DNA of 64,000 bases from Aneurinibacillus soli (GCF_002355375.1 NZ_AP017312.1:3534501-3598500), one strand, 5' to 3'. Numbered from the stretch's first letter, positions 17,996 through 26,696 are shown. The notes: generated by a model from the sequence alone, not told the origin. Program-made: numbers and translations.

Positions 17996-18250
17996 TTAGT
18001 TCAAGCTTTTTCTCATATGATAGTTAGTCAGAATAACACCTTTACGTTCTACATTTTGTGTGCAAACTATATTGTAACCACGCCGCTCAAAAAAAGGCCT
18101 AGCAGTAATACTTGCATGTGTATCGATTTCTTGAAGATTTAATTTTTTTGCTTCTAGTTCAATTTTATCAATTAAAGCTGAATAACAATCTCTTCAGTAT
18201 CTTGGCTGTCGAATTTCATAATATCCATACATACCAACACCTTTTACAAA
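17996..18250 (-). pseudogene. Remnant of a GNAT acetyltransferase gene
   Basis: The minus strand reads G-V-G-M-Y-G-Y-Y-E-I-R then an in-frame TGA at 18198-18200, then SALIDKIELEAKKLNLQEID, followed by ITARPFFERRGYNIV and ending YHMRKSLN. This is the last third of a GCN5-type N-acetyltransferase (the FFERRGY strand-helix is characteristic). The front two thirds, with the acetyl-CoA P-loop, are missing, and frame is lost upstream of about 18250. The IS element lies only 43 bp beyond. I infer a decayed gene, not a functional one. Confidence 0.7.
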
Positions 18251-18305
18251 TTAGATAGTGACGTATTGAAGTGAAATTTATTATTCCACTTAACAGGCCT
18301 GTTGA

Positions 18306-19445
18306 TTAACCAATTTTAGACAAACTACTTCCTTGTATGAGTAGAGATTCACTTACTACTGTATGAATTGCAATCATCCATTCGACCTGAAGGCTCTCAA
18401 ACCGTAAAAGACGTGCAAACTGAATAAAAGATAGCATAGCGAAACGTGAAACCATCGGTTTCGCCTTCTCATAGATCCACTTTATCAAAACATAGGTAAT
18501 TAAAGCCGTATACAATTGACCGTATACAGCATTTTTAGTGGTACCAAACAATACTGGTACATTTACGTGTTGCTTAATCCAGCGGAAAAACGTTTCGATT
18601 TGCCATCTGGCTTTATAAATCTCCGCAATTTTTTCGGCAGATAGGTCTCTTCGATCCGTTACGACTCGAATCTCATTCCCTTCATCATCTGTAAAAAATA
18701 TAACACGATGCCGCTCTTGAGAACGACACTGAGAAGTGCCGAGATAGCACGTACTGTCTTTGATTACAGAGGATGCAGTAGAGGAGCAGCGTCGAAGAGA
18801 TCGTGGTGTATCGATTGTGACATTTTCTTTGATTCGAATGACGAAAGACTGCTTATCTTTCAGGTATTGATCAAACCGTTCGATTTTTCCGTACGCTCTG
18901 TCGGCAACAAGAAGAAAAGAAGGGTTCGCTAGTTGATCTAAGAATGGACTGTCATGTTTACTTCCTATCGATTCGATTACGTGAACAGGCGTTTCCTGAT
19001 CGGGATCAAAAGCCACATGTAGCTTGATGCCTGCACGTTTTCCATGATAAAGAGCCCAAGGAAGTCGTGGTTTTCCTACGGTAATGGTAGTGGAATCAAC
19101 GAGTAAAAGTTTTTTGGGGATCGCCAACTTACGTCTTGTAGCACGGTTACATTTGGACACAAGATGATGAAATAACTTTTTAAATACAGTATAGGGAACA
19201 TCACTTGCTTTTTTAGAAAAAGTGGAATAGTTAGCGGACGGAAGTCCGCAAGACGATGAGCGATCCGCTCCGTAACGAAATCCTTCCCATTCTTCGAATG
19301 CGGCCATGGCCCAGTAATGAAGTAACGTAGAAGTTGTGAATTTCCTTGCTTTTTCCTCGTATTCAACGTCCTGTACCACAGATTGAATCTCCTCTTCTGA
19401 TAACAGTGTTTGAACAATTGTAGTGAACGTGGTAGACTTTTTCAT
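18306..19445 (-). CDS. IS4-family DDE transposase
   Basis: A 379-residue transposase, complete. The DDE residues are Asp117 (LLLVDSTT), Asp182 (LLVADRAYGK) and Glu284, with the IS4 signature Y-x2-R-x3-E-x6-K seen as Y277, R280, E284, K291 in YKARWQIETFFRWIK. I use ATG 19445, with AAAGAGG 7 nt upstream. An open extension to 19481 runs through a hairpin and is unlikely to be translated. The ribosome site and start lie in the 3' arm of that hairpin (19447-19505), which should block translation from outside transcripts. The stop is 14 bp from the left end. Confidence 0.93.
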   Translation of the reverse strand: MKKSTTFTTIVQTLLSEEEIQSVVQDVEYEEKARKFTTSTLLHYWAMAAFEEWEGFRYGADRSSSCGLPSANYSTFSKKASDVPYTVFKKLFHHLVSKCNRATRRKLAIPKKLLLVDSTTITVGKPRLPWALYHGKRAGIKLHVAFDPDQETPVHVIESIGSKHDSPFLDQLANPSFLLVADRAYGKIERFDQYLKDKQSFVIRIKENVTIDTPRSLRRCSSTASSVIKDSTCYLGTSQCRSQERHRVIFFTDDEGNEIRVVTDRRDLSAEKIAEIYKARWQIETFFRWIKQHVNVPVLFGTTKNAVYGQLYTALITYVLIKWIYEKAKPMVSRFAMLSFIQFARLLRFESLQVEWMIAIHTVVSESLLIQGSSLSKIG

Positions 19446-19446
19446 G

Positions 19447-19505
19447 AGGTCGCCTCTTTCTGAATCGGTTTGGTGGTACAAACGATTCTACTGAAAAGGC
19501 GACCT
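19447..19505 (-). promoter_or_regulatory. Stem-loop masking the transposase ribosome site
   Basis: On the minus strand AGGTCGCCTTTTC pairs with GAAAGAGGCGACCT, with an inner stem GAATCG/CGATTC and GTTTG/CAAAC. The AAAGAGG ribosome site lies in the 3' arm. IS10- and IS50-type elements are known to use such structures to prevent expression from flanking promoters. On the plus strand the same structure ends in TTTTTT and can act as a terminator. Confidence 0.65.
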
Positions 19506-19620
19506 TTTTTCTACCTTTTATTAGCTAATCAACAGGCTTGTCCACTTAATTTACTAATTTACAATACGGTTTTGTTATTAAAATATCAAACCGTGTTTCT
19601 CTCCCCTTTCCAAAAGAAAA

Positions 19621-19640
19621 AGCCACTCCGAAGAGAGGCT
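19621..19640 (-). terminator. Small hairpin after the Arg/Cys-rich gene
   Basis: AGCCTCTCTTCGGAGTGGCT on the minus strand, with a TTCG loop and followed by TTTTC; it lies 8 nt beyond the stop codon. Confidence 0.6.
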
Positions 19641-19648
19641 ATCTATTA

Positions 19649-19852
19649 TTATTCTTCACTTTGTCCCTGGCAACGACGGCGACGACAACAGAAGAAGCGA
19701 CAACGACGCCTACGTCTACATTCGCGTCTTCTGCGTCTACGACTGCATCCGCATCGTCTCTTACCTTCTTCATGGTCATGAGAGTCAGATTCTCTAGACT
19801 CGGATATGTTATCATTGAGGTCATCATTTTCTTCTCTTAAACAACCACACAT
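19649..19852 (-). CDS. Arg/Cys-rich small protein (67 aa), function unknown
   Basis: I recognise no family. The start ATG at 19852 has AGAGGTG 6 nt upstream; a GTG at 19861 overlaps that site. The protein is two-faced. Residues 1-31 are acidic and Ser-rich (SESRESDSHDHEEG). Residues 32-61 are almost only Arg and Cys, e.g. CGCSRRRRRREC and CRFFCCRRRRC. I count 9 Cys and about 20 Arg in 67 residues. Such composition is known from protamine-like DNA packers and some spore-coat proteins, so a spore structural or nucleic-acid role is possible, but this is inference. Arg codons there give GC-rich purine-rich DNA that opens all other frames, which I reject. A terminator follows. Confidence 0.6.
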   Translation of the reverse strand: MCGCLREENDDLNDNISESRESDSHDHEEGKRRCGCSRRRRRRECRRRRRCRFFCCRRRRCQGQSEE

Positions 19853-19990
19853 ATTTTTCACCTCTATTCTTTCCTACTAGCTAGAATATGCTCATCTTTT
19901 ACTAGTGGTAAGGACAAAGCTATAGAAGTGAAAAAATGTGCAGTGATGTACTAGAATGTAAAGGCCACTCCGTAGAGTAACTTAATTAGC

Positions 19991-20074
19991 CTACTTCATA
20001 TTATTAATGATCAAGCTGTTACTATCCTGCATTTTTTTCGTGAGGTCCGCCATCATATCAAATGCTTGCGTCAC
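19991..20074 (-). CDS. Possible 27-aa small protein
   Basis: The minus strand carries GAGAGGA immediately before GTG, then MTQAFDMMADLTKKMQDSNS and seven more residues ending NNMK with a TAG at 19991. A hairpin GTTACTC-TACG-GAGTGGC with CTTT follows. The peptide could form an amphipathic helix. The ribosome site touches the GTG, so the ATG pair 18 nt downstream may be used. Evidence is limited to signals and composition; this could be chance in an AT-rich gap. Confidence 0.3.
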   Translation of the reverse strand: MTQAFDMMADLTKKMQDSNSLIINNMK

Positions 20075-20165
20075 TCCTCTCTTTTTATAATAATAATTAT
20101 TTTATATAGAAACATATGATTGCACATTTATGATTTCATAAAATTCCCAATCACATTATCTATAA

Positions 20166-20193
20166 GAAAAAGCCGCCCCAGTATGAGCGACTT
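20166..20193 (-). terminator. Terminator of 20243 gene
   Basis: AGTCGCTC pairs with GGGCGGCT (with G-U pairs) and is followed by TTTTTC on the minus strand. Confidence 0.6.
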
Positions 20194-20242
20194 ATCTTAA
20201 GATATAGAAGGGATTATTTTTCCATAGTAGCTATGCAATTAG

Positions 20243-20485
20243 TTATGCATGCTTACGATTCTGCTGTTGTTCGAAGTAATTATGCCATTCTTCTATTCGT
20301 TTCTGTTGCTTACGTACATAAGCTGCATTACGCTTATATATCTTTGCTTCGCTGTGCCATCTTTTTAGAGACCACCAGGAAAAACACAAGAGAACAATTG
20401 CTCCGGTAATTGATAAAATTACATGTGAAGCGAATAAAGCCGACAAGGTATAACCGATGGTGTAGAGAATACCCATAACTTTCAC
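20243..20485 (-). CDS. Small membrane protein (80 aa)
   Basis: No family recognised. The first 45 residues form one long or two short membrane helices (MGILYTIGYTLSALFASHVILSITG...). The rest is a basic, glutamine-rich cytoplasmic tail with coiled-coil character (YVRKQQKRIEEWHNYFEQQQNRK). GAGGTG precedes the ATG. It has its own terminator and lies in the AT-rich accessory stretch next to the Arg/Cys-rich gene, same strand. Confidence 0.6.
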   Translation of the reverse strand: MKVMGILYTIGYTLSALFASHVILSITGAIVLLCFSWWSLKRWHSEAKIYKRNAAYVRKQQKRIEEWHNYFEQQQNRKHA

Positions 20486-20871
20486 CTCTAGTGTTGTAGT
20501 GGATGATATTGAATTAAAAACCTTATAATACTATCATAACAATATCATCTGAACAGGTATAGCATAATTGTGAATGACTATGGTATTTTTATTGTTTTTT
20601 CTGAAATCTACCTGATCACTATCTTATGCTTCCGCCTCCATCTCTCGGTCAATAACAGCCATAATGCCATATTCCCCCGTTATATACGCCATTGTAACAA
20701 GAGTGAACGCCTCTTCTGTCAGGAGAAACTTTCTATATGGCCTGGTGACAGGGTTCCTGCTCTAGTCCGTCAGATAGTTTCTAATAAAAGTAAAACCACG
20801 TTGAGTATCAACGAGGTTCGTGATTTATATATTTAAGTTTGCTTTTCGGCATAGATAGAAAGTAGTAGTTT
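20486..20871. other. Gene-free gap (386 bp)
   Basis: AT-rich sequence between the small membrane protein and the oxidoreductase. An 88-codon open frame on the plus strand (20570-20836) has no ribosome site and no recognisable family; I do not call it. Its last 40 codons (ending SINEVRDLYI) read somewhat like protein and could be a decayed gene end, but this is weak. Confidence 0.4.
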
Positions 20872-21867
20872 CTAATTTATTAAGAAGATTTTCCCTTGAT
20901 TCCTTGTTGAAACCTCAGAAAAACGAACTGCGTCATGTACATCCTGTAGGTCATAAGCAGACACAGGCATCATGAACTTCAATCTCCCATCAATTATTAA
21001 AGACATCAAATGGTTAAATGTTTTTTGCCAAGTTTGTACAGAAACCTGTTGATTCCAATGTCTTAGATGAAACATCTTAACATTTACTTTCGCTTTATTT
21101 GTAACATCTGCCCAATTTACTGGTGTTCCCGATAAGAGACCAATGGTTAAAAAAGTGCCACTAGGACGAATACAAAATGCTAATTCTGTTCCAGATGACC
21201 CTCCGACAGAATCAATAGCAGCATTTGCACCAAGTCCGTTCGTCAATTCCATAACTGTTTTATGTACTGGTGTTTCCATTGTATTTATTACATACGAAGC
21301 ACCAAGTTGCAGCAGTTCTTCTGTATAAGTGTTATTCCTAGTTACTGCAATTAACTTAAAACCGATAACCTTAGATAGTTGAGCAAATAAGCGACCAATC
21401 GAAGAGCCACAAGCATTTACTAATAAAACATCGTCCGGCCTTAATTTTAAAACTTCTGTACAAGTAAGCCACGCCGTTATTGGGTTTATATATAATTGAG
21501 CGGCTATGTAATCATCAATGCAGTTAGGAATAGGAACCACTAAGTCCGCCGGTGCCTTAACATATTCTTGCCAAGTACCTTCCCCACGTAAAGGCAAAAC
21601 ACGTTTACCAATAAGTTGTTGAGAAACAAACGGACCAACCTCTTCCACAATACCGACTCCTTCATATCCAGGAATGGCTGGAAGTGTAATACGATGAGAG
21701 TAAGCTCCAGTAATAGGTATCAGGTCAGATGGATTTATAGGGCGAACGATCATACGTACAAGAACTTCTCCACGCTCGAGTTTTTCAATTTTCTTATTCT
21801 CAACCTTTAATACATTTTTAGGAATTCCAAATTCATAAAATCTTATACATTTGGTTTCCAACTCCAT
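20872..21867 (-). CDS. Zinc-independent MDR oxidoreductase (enoyl reductase/quinone reductase-like)
   Basis: Medium-chain dehydrogenase/reductase, 331 residues, NADPH-dependent. The N-terminal GroES-like domain contains PINPSDLIPITGAY and IPGYEGVGIVEEVG, the substrate-side signature of 2-enoyl thioester reductases. The Rossmann domain has VLLVNACGSSIGRLFAQLSK followed by IAVTRNN. No structural-zinc cysteine cluster is visible, fitting the quinone oxidoreductase/ETR branch. AAGGGGGAA precedes the ATG. Lower GC than the housekeeping genes. It is followed by gaps and not clearly in an operon; the GlpM-like gene starts the next unit upstream. The substrate is unknown. Confidence 0.85.
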   Translation of the reverse strand: MELETKCIRFYEFGIPKNVLKVENKKIEKLERGEVLVRMIVRPINPSDLIPITGAYSHRITLPAIPGYEGVGIVEEVGPFVSQQLIGKRVLPLRGEGTWQEYVKAPADLVVPIPNCIDDYIAAQLYINPITAWLTCTEVLKLRPDDVLLVNACGSSIGRLFAQLSKVIGFKLIAVTRNNTYTEELLQLGASYVINTMETPVHKTVMELTNGLGANAAIDSVGGSSGTELAFCIRPSGTFLTIGLLSGTPVNWADVTNKAKVNVKMFHLRHWNQQVSVQTWQKTFNHLMSLIIDGRLKFMMPVSAYDLQDVHDAVRFSEVSTRNQGKIFLIN

Positions 21868-21896
21868 ATAATGTTCCCCCTTGAAAATAACTTTGA

Positions 21897-22229
21897 TTAA
21901 AGTATATCAGAGTTAAACATTTGTTTTACTTTACTGCTCGTTAGCTTTATTTTGAGGTACCGCCACATGCCCATCAAGCTAAGAGGATAAAACTCTAAGA
22001 GGGCCGATAACATAGCAAAATATGTTGTTACTCGGACTTTTGAAGCTCCTTGTTCTAGATACATGAAATAATACGCAATAATGCTTAAACCAGGGAAACT
22101 TAATATTAATCCAGCAATATAATAATTATTTGTCTTTGATATATAATGAACAATGACCATAATAATAACAGCCATAATACATTTTATAAGTAAACTCAAC
22201 TGAAAATCAAATCCCTTCTTTCTAGTCAC
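21897..22229 (-). CDS. GlpM-family membrane protein
   Basis: A 110-residue integral membrane protein with about four helices. The segment SKTNNYYIAGLILSFPGLSI and the following IIAYYFMYLEQG...VRVTTYF match the pattern of the GlpM family (in Pseudomonas, a membrane protein needed for efficient alginate production). The molecular role in Firmicutes is not known. It is transcribed with, and 14 nt after, the acetyltransferase gene at 22244. The N-terminus carries a short basic stretch (MTRKKG), consistent with a cytoplasmic N-terminus. Confidence 0.75.
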   Translation of the reverse strand: MTRKKGFDFQLSLLIKCIMAVIIMVIVHYISKTNNYYIAGLILSFPGLSIIAYYFMYLEQGASKVRVTTYFAMLSALLEFYPLSLMGMWRYLKIKLTSSKVKQMFNSDIL

Positions 22230-22243
22230 TAATTGTTACTGGT

Positions 22244-22726
22244 TTATTCTTCTGAGGGCATTTTAGGTCCTTTTAAATCCAATTGATAAAAAACAAGATC
22301 CAGCCATTTATCAAATTTAAATCCAGCTTTTTTAATTACACCAGAAAATTCAAATCTCATTCTCTCATGCATTTTTATACTACTTTCATTTGTTGCATCA
22401 ATTCCAGCAACAAGTGTTGCATATTCTCTTTCATTAGCAATTTTTATTAGCTCTTGCATTAATTTTGTTGCAATATGCTGATTCCTATAATCCTTATGAA
22501 CATATACAGAATGTTCTATTGTATATTTATAAGCTGGCCAAGGCCTAAAAGGACCAAATGTAGCAAATCCAACTACTTTGTCATCTTGTTCGCATACTAA
22601 TATTGGATAACCTTCTTCTATCTTTTGTTTATACCAAATTTGTCTGCTTTCAAGAGTCTGAGGTTTATAAGTGTATACAGCGGTGGTAGTAAGAATTGCA
22701 TCATTATATATCTCTAAAATATCCAT
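22244..22726 (-). CDS. Phosphinothricin-type GNAT acetyltransferase, 5' end truncated
   Basis: GCN5-related N-acetyltransferase of the PAT/bar group: ILEIYNDAILTTTAVYTYKP at the start, WYKQKIEEGYPILV, a P-loop strand with HSVYVHKDYRNQHIATKLM, and the conserved IDATNESSIKMHERMRFEFSG. Normal family members have about a dozen more residues before ILEIYN (first beta strand). Here the frame is closed by stops just upstream of the ATG at 22726. The present ATG touches GAGAGGAA, which leaves poor spacing. The 5' end coincides with the broken front of the LysR remnant on the other strand, so a rearrangement has cut both genes. The protein may be inactive or weakly made. Confidence 0.8.
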   Translation of the reverse strand: MDILEIYNDAILTTTAVYTYKPQTLESRQIWYKQKIEEGYPILVCEQDDKVVGFATFGPFRPWPAYKYTIEHSVYVHKDYRNQHIATKLMQELIKIANEREYATLVAGIDATNESSIKMHERMRFEFSGVIKKAGFKFDKWLDLVFYQLDLKGPKMPSEE

Positions 22727-22727
22727 T

Positions 22728-23363
22728 TCCTCTCAACATTACGGCTTTGTTATAGAGGCTGTTGCAAATCTGATGGATTATTTTTCCGAGCGGAAATATG
22801 AGCTGACGATTCGGGAAGGAAAGACAACCGATGTGATTGATGATGTGTATGCGAGCAGAAGTGTCCTTGGAATTTTATCTCTGACCAATCTAAATAAAAA
22901 ATTTTTTGAGCGTTATTTTATCTCAAAATCACTAATGTTTACTCCCCTAACTTCGTTGAGGCAACACGTCTTTCTCCGAAAAGAGCATCCTCTGGCTCAT
23001 CTTGAGTGCGTTACTTTGGAGCAGTTAAGGGACTATCCTTATCTGACCTACCAGCAGGACGATGTACTGCTCCATTTTGCGGAAGAATCCGTCAATGTGG
23101 ACAATATCAGAAAACTAGTCTATCTGAAGGATAGAGGCGCCATGAATGATCTCCTATCAAATACAGATGGATACAATTTGGGAACAGGCTGTATTGTAAA
23201 CAATTACATAAACTCCAATATCATTTCTATTCCTTTGGAAGGAAGCGATCTGATTCAAGTGGGGTTGGTGAAACGAAACGATGTATTTTTGTCAGAAGAA
23301 ATCCTGGTATATATTGACTTTTTGGAAGTAGCTTTAGAAAAATCTATGCCGAGGAACGTATAA
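22728..23363 (+). pseudogene. LysR-type regulator, N-terminal DNA-binding domain lost
   Basis: About 210 codons encode the effector-binding half of a LysR-family regulator, starting at the ISSQHYGFV strand (normally around residue 95) and running through LTIREGKTTDVIDDV, VLGILSLT, HPLAHLECVTLEQLRDYPYLTY and the second lobe to the natural stop. The helix-turn-helix domain is absent; reading upstream enters the acetyltransferase gene on the opposite strand. There is no start signal at the junction. It ends at a proper terminator (23424-23462), so the 3' side is original. Confidence 0.85.
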
Positions 23364-23423
23364 AGTCAGCCAGCGTAATAGGCTCCTCCTTCTTTAAAAA
23401 TATACTCTTTGCCAAGGACAATA

Positions 23424-23462
23424 AAAAAAGACTTTTCATATGTTGTTGAAAGGTCTCTTTTA
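23424..23462 (+). terminator. Terminator of the LysR remnant
   Basis: GACTTTTCA (23430-23438) pairs with TGAAAGGTC (23447-23455) and is followed by TCTTTTAT. Confidence 0.7.
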
Positions 23463-23576
23463 TCGTATAAGAAAGTTTAAGTTTGATAAAGTGATAAAGG
23501 ATCAGGCGCATGCCCGGTTTTTCTTATATAAAAAATCGCTTAGCGTAGGAAAGTACATCATCCCTATTCCCGAGAC

Positions 23577-25316
23577 TTACACTTTAAATTTGGCTGCTTC
23601 ACTATTTAAATTACTAGCCAATGTCGCTAATTGACTGGCGCTTGACGCAATTTCTTCTATCATGCCGGATTGTTCCTGAGCTGAAGCTGCTACTTCCTCT
23701 GTACCTGCTGCCGTTTGTTCTGTGATGCTTGAGATTTCTCCAATAGCCTTAAGTACTTCTTCAACATTGCTGCTTAAGCTAGACAAAGTATCTTTCATTT
23801 TTCTTGAATCGATATCGGTCTGCTGTACGTGATCTACAATCGTCTGAAGAATGTCCCCGCTTTGGCGTACAAAGACAGCTTGCTTTTCAACACCTTGCAA
23901 ACTACTTTCGATTTCCGCTACCGTCTCATTTGTTTCCAACTGAATGCTTTGAATTAAATTGGTAATTTGACCAGCTGCACGATTAGATGCCTCTGCTAAT
24001 TTTCGGACTTCATCTGCTACCACAGCAAAACCTCGCCCGTGTTCCCCAGCCCGAGCCGCTTCGATCGCAGCATTTAATGCCAGCAGATTAGTCTGGGAGG
24101 AAATATCCGTAATCAATGTGATGATATTTCCGATTTCTTCTGATCGTTTTCCTAGCTGTTTGACCGAACTAGCGACATGGTGTACAGTCTGACTCACTTC
24201 TTCTGTATTTTTAACCGCTACTTGCACACCCTTGCTTCCTTCAAGTGAAATTTCCTTGGCCTGACCTGCATTCTGCACATTGCGCTCAGCCTGACGATTT
24301 CCAGACGCCATTAGCTTCTGTGCCTCTTGTATCATGTGAAGAATGCGACCGGATCCTTCTGTCTGACGGGATGCACCTGTAGCGATTTCATCGATGGCAT
24401 CGGCTACATGGACGGATGTCTCTCCCGCTTGAGAAGAAGCCTGCGATAAGTCTGTAGAGGCATCCAGAACGTTTTGGGCAGTGTATTGCACCTGGCGAAT
24501 TAAGTGTCCGATATTTTGTCTCATGCTTTCAAATGCCTGAGATAGACGTCCGATTTCATCCTTACTGCGAACGCTTATCAAGTCATTTTCTCCATCCAAA
24601 GCTTTGATATCTCCTTTTGCCATGTTCGTGGCAATTTCACTAATGAAATGAAGAGGTCGCAAGCTTCTTTTCACAATGTAATTGGCTAATAATATGATAA
24701 CTACTAATAAAACTGCACTTCCAATCAGAAAAACAGATAGACTATTGCTTACTACTTTTTGAATCAATGTATCCACAAACGTAGCTGAAATGTCCACCTC
24801 TAGTATGCCAATTACCTGCCCGGTCTCGTCTTTAATTGGGACATATGCTGGCAGAAACATTCCATACCTTTTATCATTAATAATATCTTTAGATGTTACT
24901 CCTCCTTTTAGTACAGGAGCTAGTTCCTCTGCGCTCACATTTTGCGTCTTTTCTTTAATAGGCGAAGCTGTATCCGATCCTTGAGGCTGTCCATCAATCA
25001 TAACTTCCACAGCATTCCCGCTAACCGCAAGTGTATTGATATACAATGCCCCTGTCTTTTCTCTTACATCGTTTAGTACTTTACGGATATCCCAGTATGT
25101 AGTGGTTTCCTGAGGATTTTGTAAAAATTCCTTGTATGCTGTAACATCAATATATTTCACGGTGTTAGAAGCAGTTTGTATACTGTATTCCGCAATCGTT
25201 TGTTGCACTGCTTTCTGTAAACTGTGATACGATATTACTCCAAGCGCTAGTATGACAAAAACAACGACAAACGCCATAAGTAATGATATCTTTTGTCTTA
25301 CTCCCATGTTTCTCAT
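23577..25316 (-). CDS. Methyl-accepting chemotaxis protein (579 aa)
   Basis: Membrane chemoreceptor. Layout: short cytoplasmic start (MRNMGVRQK), first membrane helix at about 10-32, extracellular sensor of about 160 residues (single Cache-like, with [24 protein letters not shown] near its end), second helix at about 193-216, HAMP domain, then the long coiled-coil signalling domain. The hairpin tip is [35 protein letters not shown], binding CheA and CheW. The C-terminus lacks the NWETF-type tether. GGAGGG precedes the ATG. It stands alone. The ligand is unknown. Confidence 0.92.
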   Translation of the reverse strand: MRNMGVRQKISLLMAFVVVFVILALGVISYHSLQKAVQQTIAEYSIQTASNTVKYIDVTAYKEFLQNPQETTTYWDIRKVLNDVREKTGALYINTLAVSGNAVEVMIDGQPQGSDTASPIKEKTQNVSAEELAPVLKGGVTSKDIINDKRYGMFLPAYVPIKDETGQVIGILEVDISATFVDTLIQKVVSNSLSVFLIGSAVLLVVIILLANYIVKRSLRPLHFISEIATNMAKGDIKALDGENDLISVRSKDEIGRLSQAFESMRQNIGHLIRQVQYTAQNVLDASTDLSQASSQAGETSVHVADAIDEIATGASRQTEGSGRILHMIQEAQKLMASGNRQAERNVQNAGQAKEISLEGSKGVQVAVKNTEEVSQTVHHVASSVKQLGKRSEEIGNIITLITDISSQTNLLALNAAIEAARAGEHGRGFAVVADEVRKLAEASNRAAGQITNLIQSIQLETNETVAEIESSLQGVEKQAVFVRQSGDILQTIVDHVQQTDIDSRKMKDTLSSLSSNVEEVLKAIGEISSITEQTAAGTEEVAASAQEQSGMIEEIASSASQLATLASNLNSEAAKFKV

Positions 25317-25683
25317 GCTGACTTACCCTCCAATATTATCTCTTTCATATTAGTATCTTTTCCCCCTGAAAAAATACCTAAATATAAATCTAGCACCTTT
25401 GTAATAAGTTAATTCTTATAGAAGCTATAAGATTTTATTAAAATTGAAGAATAAATCTTCCGACCTTTGCTAGATTCAAAAATTGAACCAATTTCATGAC
25501 TGCTTCAGTTTGCATTCTGCTTATTGGAGGTTACTCACTCTAGTACAATTTTAAATCACTAAAAAAGCCTGACATACCCTATAAAGGATATGTCAGGCTT
25601 TTATTTTATACTTTATCAAATTCTTCCTGAAGAACTCTACATACGAAATACTGCATAGTAAAACTATCTAACAAATAATGCTA
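25317..25683. other. Gene-free gap (367 bp) with terminator repeat
   Basis: AT-rich sequence between the chemoreceptor start and the deacetylase stop, both on the minus strand. It contains repeat copy 2 (25561-25603) and presumably the chemoreceptor promoter; I could not pick out a convincing sigma-D or sigma-A box. Confidence 0.5.
25561..25603. repeat. Terminator-like repeat, copy 2 of 7
   Basis: AAAAAAGCCTGACATACCC then GGATATGTCAGGCTTTT. It lies after the stop of the minus-strand deacetylase gene and can terminate it. Confidence 0.88.
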
Positions 25684-26556
25684 TTACTTTTGTTTTGTTT
25701 CTTTTTGTATGGGATGAGATGGTAATGCCGCAAGAGTATAGCCCTTCCCTTGTAAATATTCAATCACTTTTGGAAGCATTTCTACCGTTTGCTTACGCTC
25801 ATGCATAAGAATAATTGAACCAGGTTTTACGCCCCCATTCTTGATATTTGCAAGAATTTTTTCCGGATTATGAGCCAAACTCCAGTCTAAGCTGTCAACC
25901 TGCCAAAACATAATATACTCACCAAGCTCTTTAGATACTTCCCTTGTCTCCTTATTTACCGATCCATAAGGTGGACGCATATACACAACTGGATGATTAA
26001 CTTTACTTGAAATAAATGCAGCTGTCTGTGTTAAATCGCTTTTTTGCTTGGCCCCATTTTCCTTACCAAGTGCATCATGACGCATTGTATGAGAACCAAT
26101 GATATTTCCTTGTTCTATCATTTGATGACCGAATTTCCCCAGCTCATCTGTGACCTGATTTCCAATCCAAAAGAAGGAAGCATGGGCGCCATGTTGTTGA
26201 AGAATCGAAGCAACCTCCTTTGTATATTCTCCAGGACCATCATCAAATGTTAAATAAATCGTTTTATTATCTTTTGTCGGGATATTATCAATTAATTTCC
26301 CAAGAGGTAACGGATAACTTTCTTCCTGAGGTGTAATATCCTTAGGAGGAACGATTTCCTCTTTGGTTTGTTCTTGAGCTTGCTGCTGTTGCTGTTGTGT
26401 ATTGGTGTCACCTGGTAATGCAGATGATTCTTGTTTCGGATTATTTTTGGCCAAGGATTCATTTAATGGATGGAAAACTATATTTACTAGGATGATAGCT
26501 CCAAGACATATAATGGAAGACCAAATCCAAATTACTCTCTTTTTTGAATCTCTCAC
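25684..26556 (-). CDS. NodB-type polysaccharide deacetylase, membrane anchored
   Basis: A carbohydrate esterase family 4 enzyme, 290 residues, probably removing N-acetyl groups from peptidoglycan or another wall glycan outside the cell. An N-terminal membrane anchor (about residues 8-28) is followed by a Gln-rich linker (a run of Q and QAQEQ). The catalytic domain has motif 1 TFDDGPGEYT (catalytic base and metal Asp), motif 2 SHTMRHDAL (metal His pair), motif 3 RPPYGSVN, motif 4 DSLDWSL and motif 5 ILMHERKQT. All key residues are present. No lipobox is seen. The gene is single, flanked on both sides by copies of the terminator repeat. Confidence 0.92.
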   Translation of the reverse strand: MRDSKKRVIWIWSSIICLGAIILVNIVFHPLNESLAKNNPKQESSALPGDTNTQQQQQQAQEQTKEEIVPPKDITPQEESYPLPLGKLIDNIPTKDNKTIYLTFDDGPGEYTKEVASILQQHGAHASFFWIGNQVTDELGKFGHQMIEQGNIIGSHTMRHDALGKENGAKQKSDLTQTAAFISSKVNHPVVYMRPPYGSVNKETREVSKELGEYIMFWQVDSLDWSLAHNPEKILANIKNGGVKPGSIILMHERKQTVEMLPKVIEYLQGKGYTLAALPSHPIQKETKQK

Positions 26557-26696
26557 TCTTATTTCACCTTCTCTATTAAAATTTACTCACTTTCTATCAT
26601 AAATCATTTTGTTGATAAAGTATCAAGGAAATATGTTTTTCATTTTGAAGCCCTAAAAATATTTCAGTTTGATTAGTACGTGGTATTGCCTAAATG

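Larger units (their letters stand above)
18293..19541 (-). mobile_element. Intact IS4-family insertion sequence (1249 bp)
   Basis: Terminal inverted repeats of 16 bp match at 15 positions: left ACAGGCCTGTTGATTA (18293-18308), right end complement ACAAGCCTGTTGATTA (19526-19541). The element is flanked by the direct repeat CCACTTA (18286-18292 and 19542-19548), a 7-bp target duplication (8 bp if the next A is counted). It carries one full transposase gene, so it looks recently inserted. The insertion site is non-coding or inside already decayed sequence. Confidence 0.92.

Noticed and set aside
19564-19592. ACGGTTT...AAACCGT hairpin beside the IS
   Set aside because: Only 7 bp with a 15-nt loop and no T-run; probably chance or an old terminator.
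19470-19827. Alternative frames over the Arg/Cys-rich gene
   Set aside because: The minus-strand frame starting at 19852 alone has a proper ribosome site and terminator; the others are readings of the same Arg-codon runs.
20570-20836. 88-codon plus-strand frame in the gap before the oxidoreductase
   Set aside because: No ribosome site, no recognisable family, low-complexity front; at most a decayed gene end.
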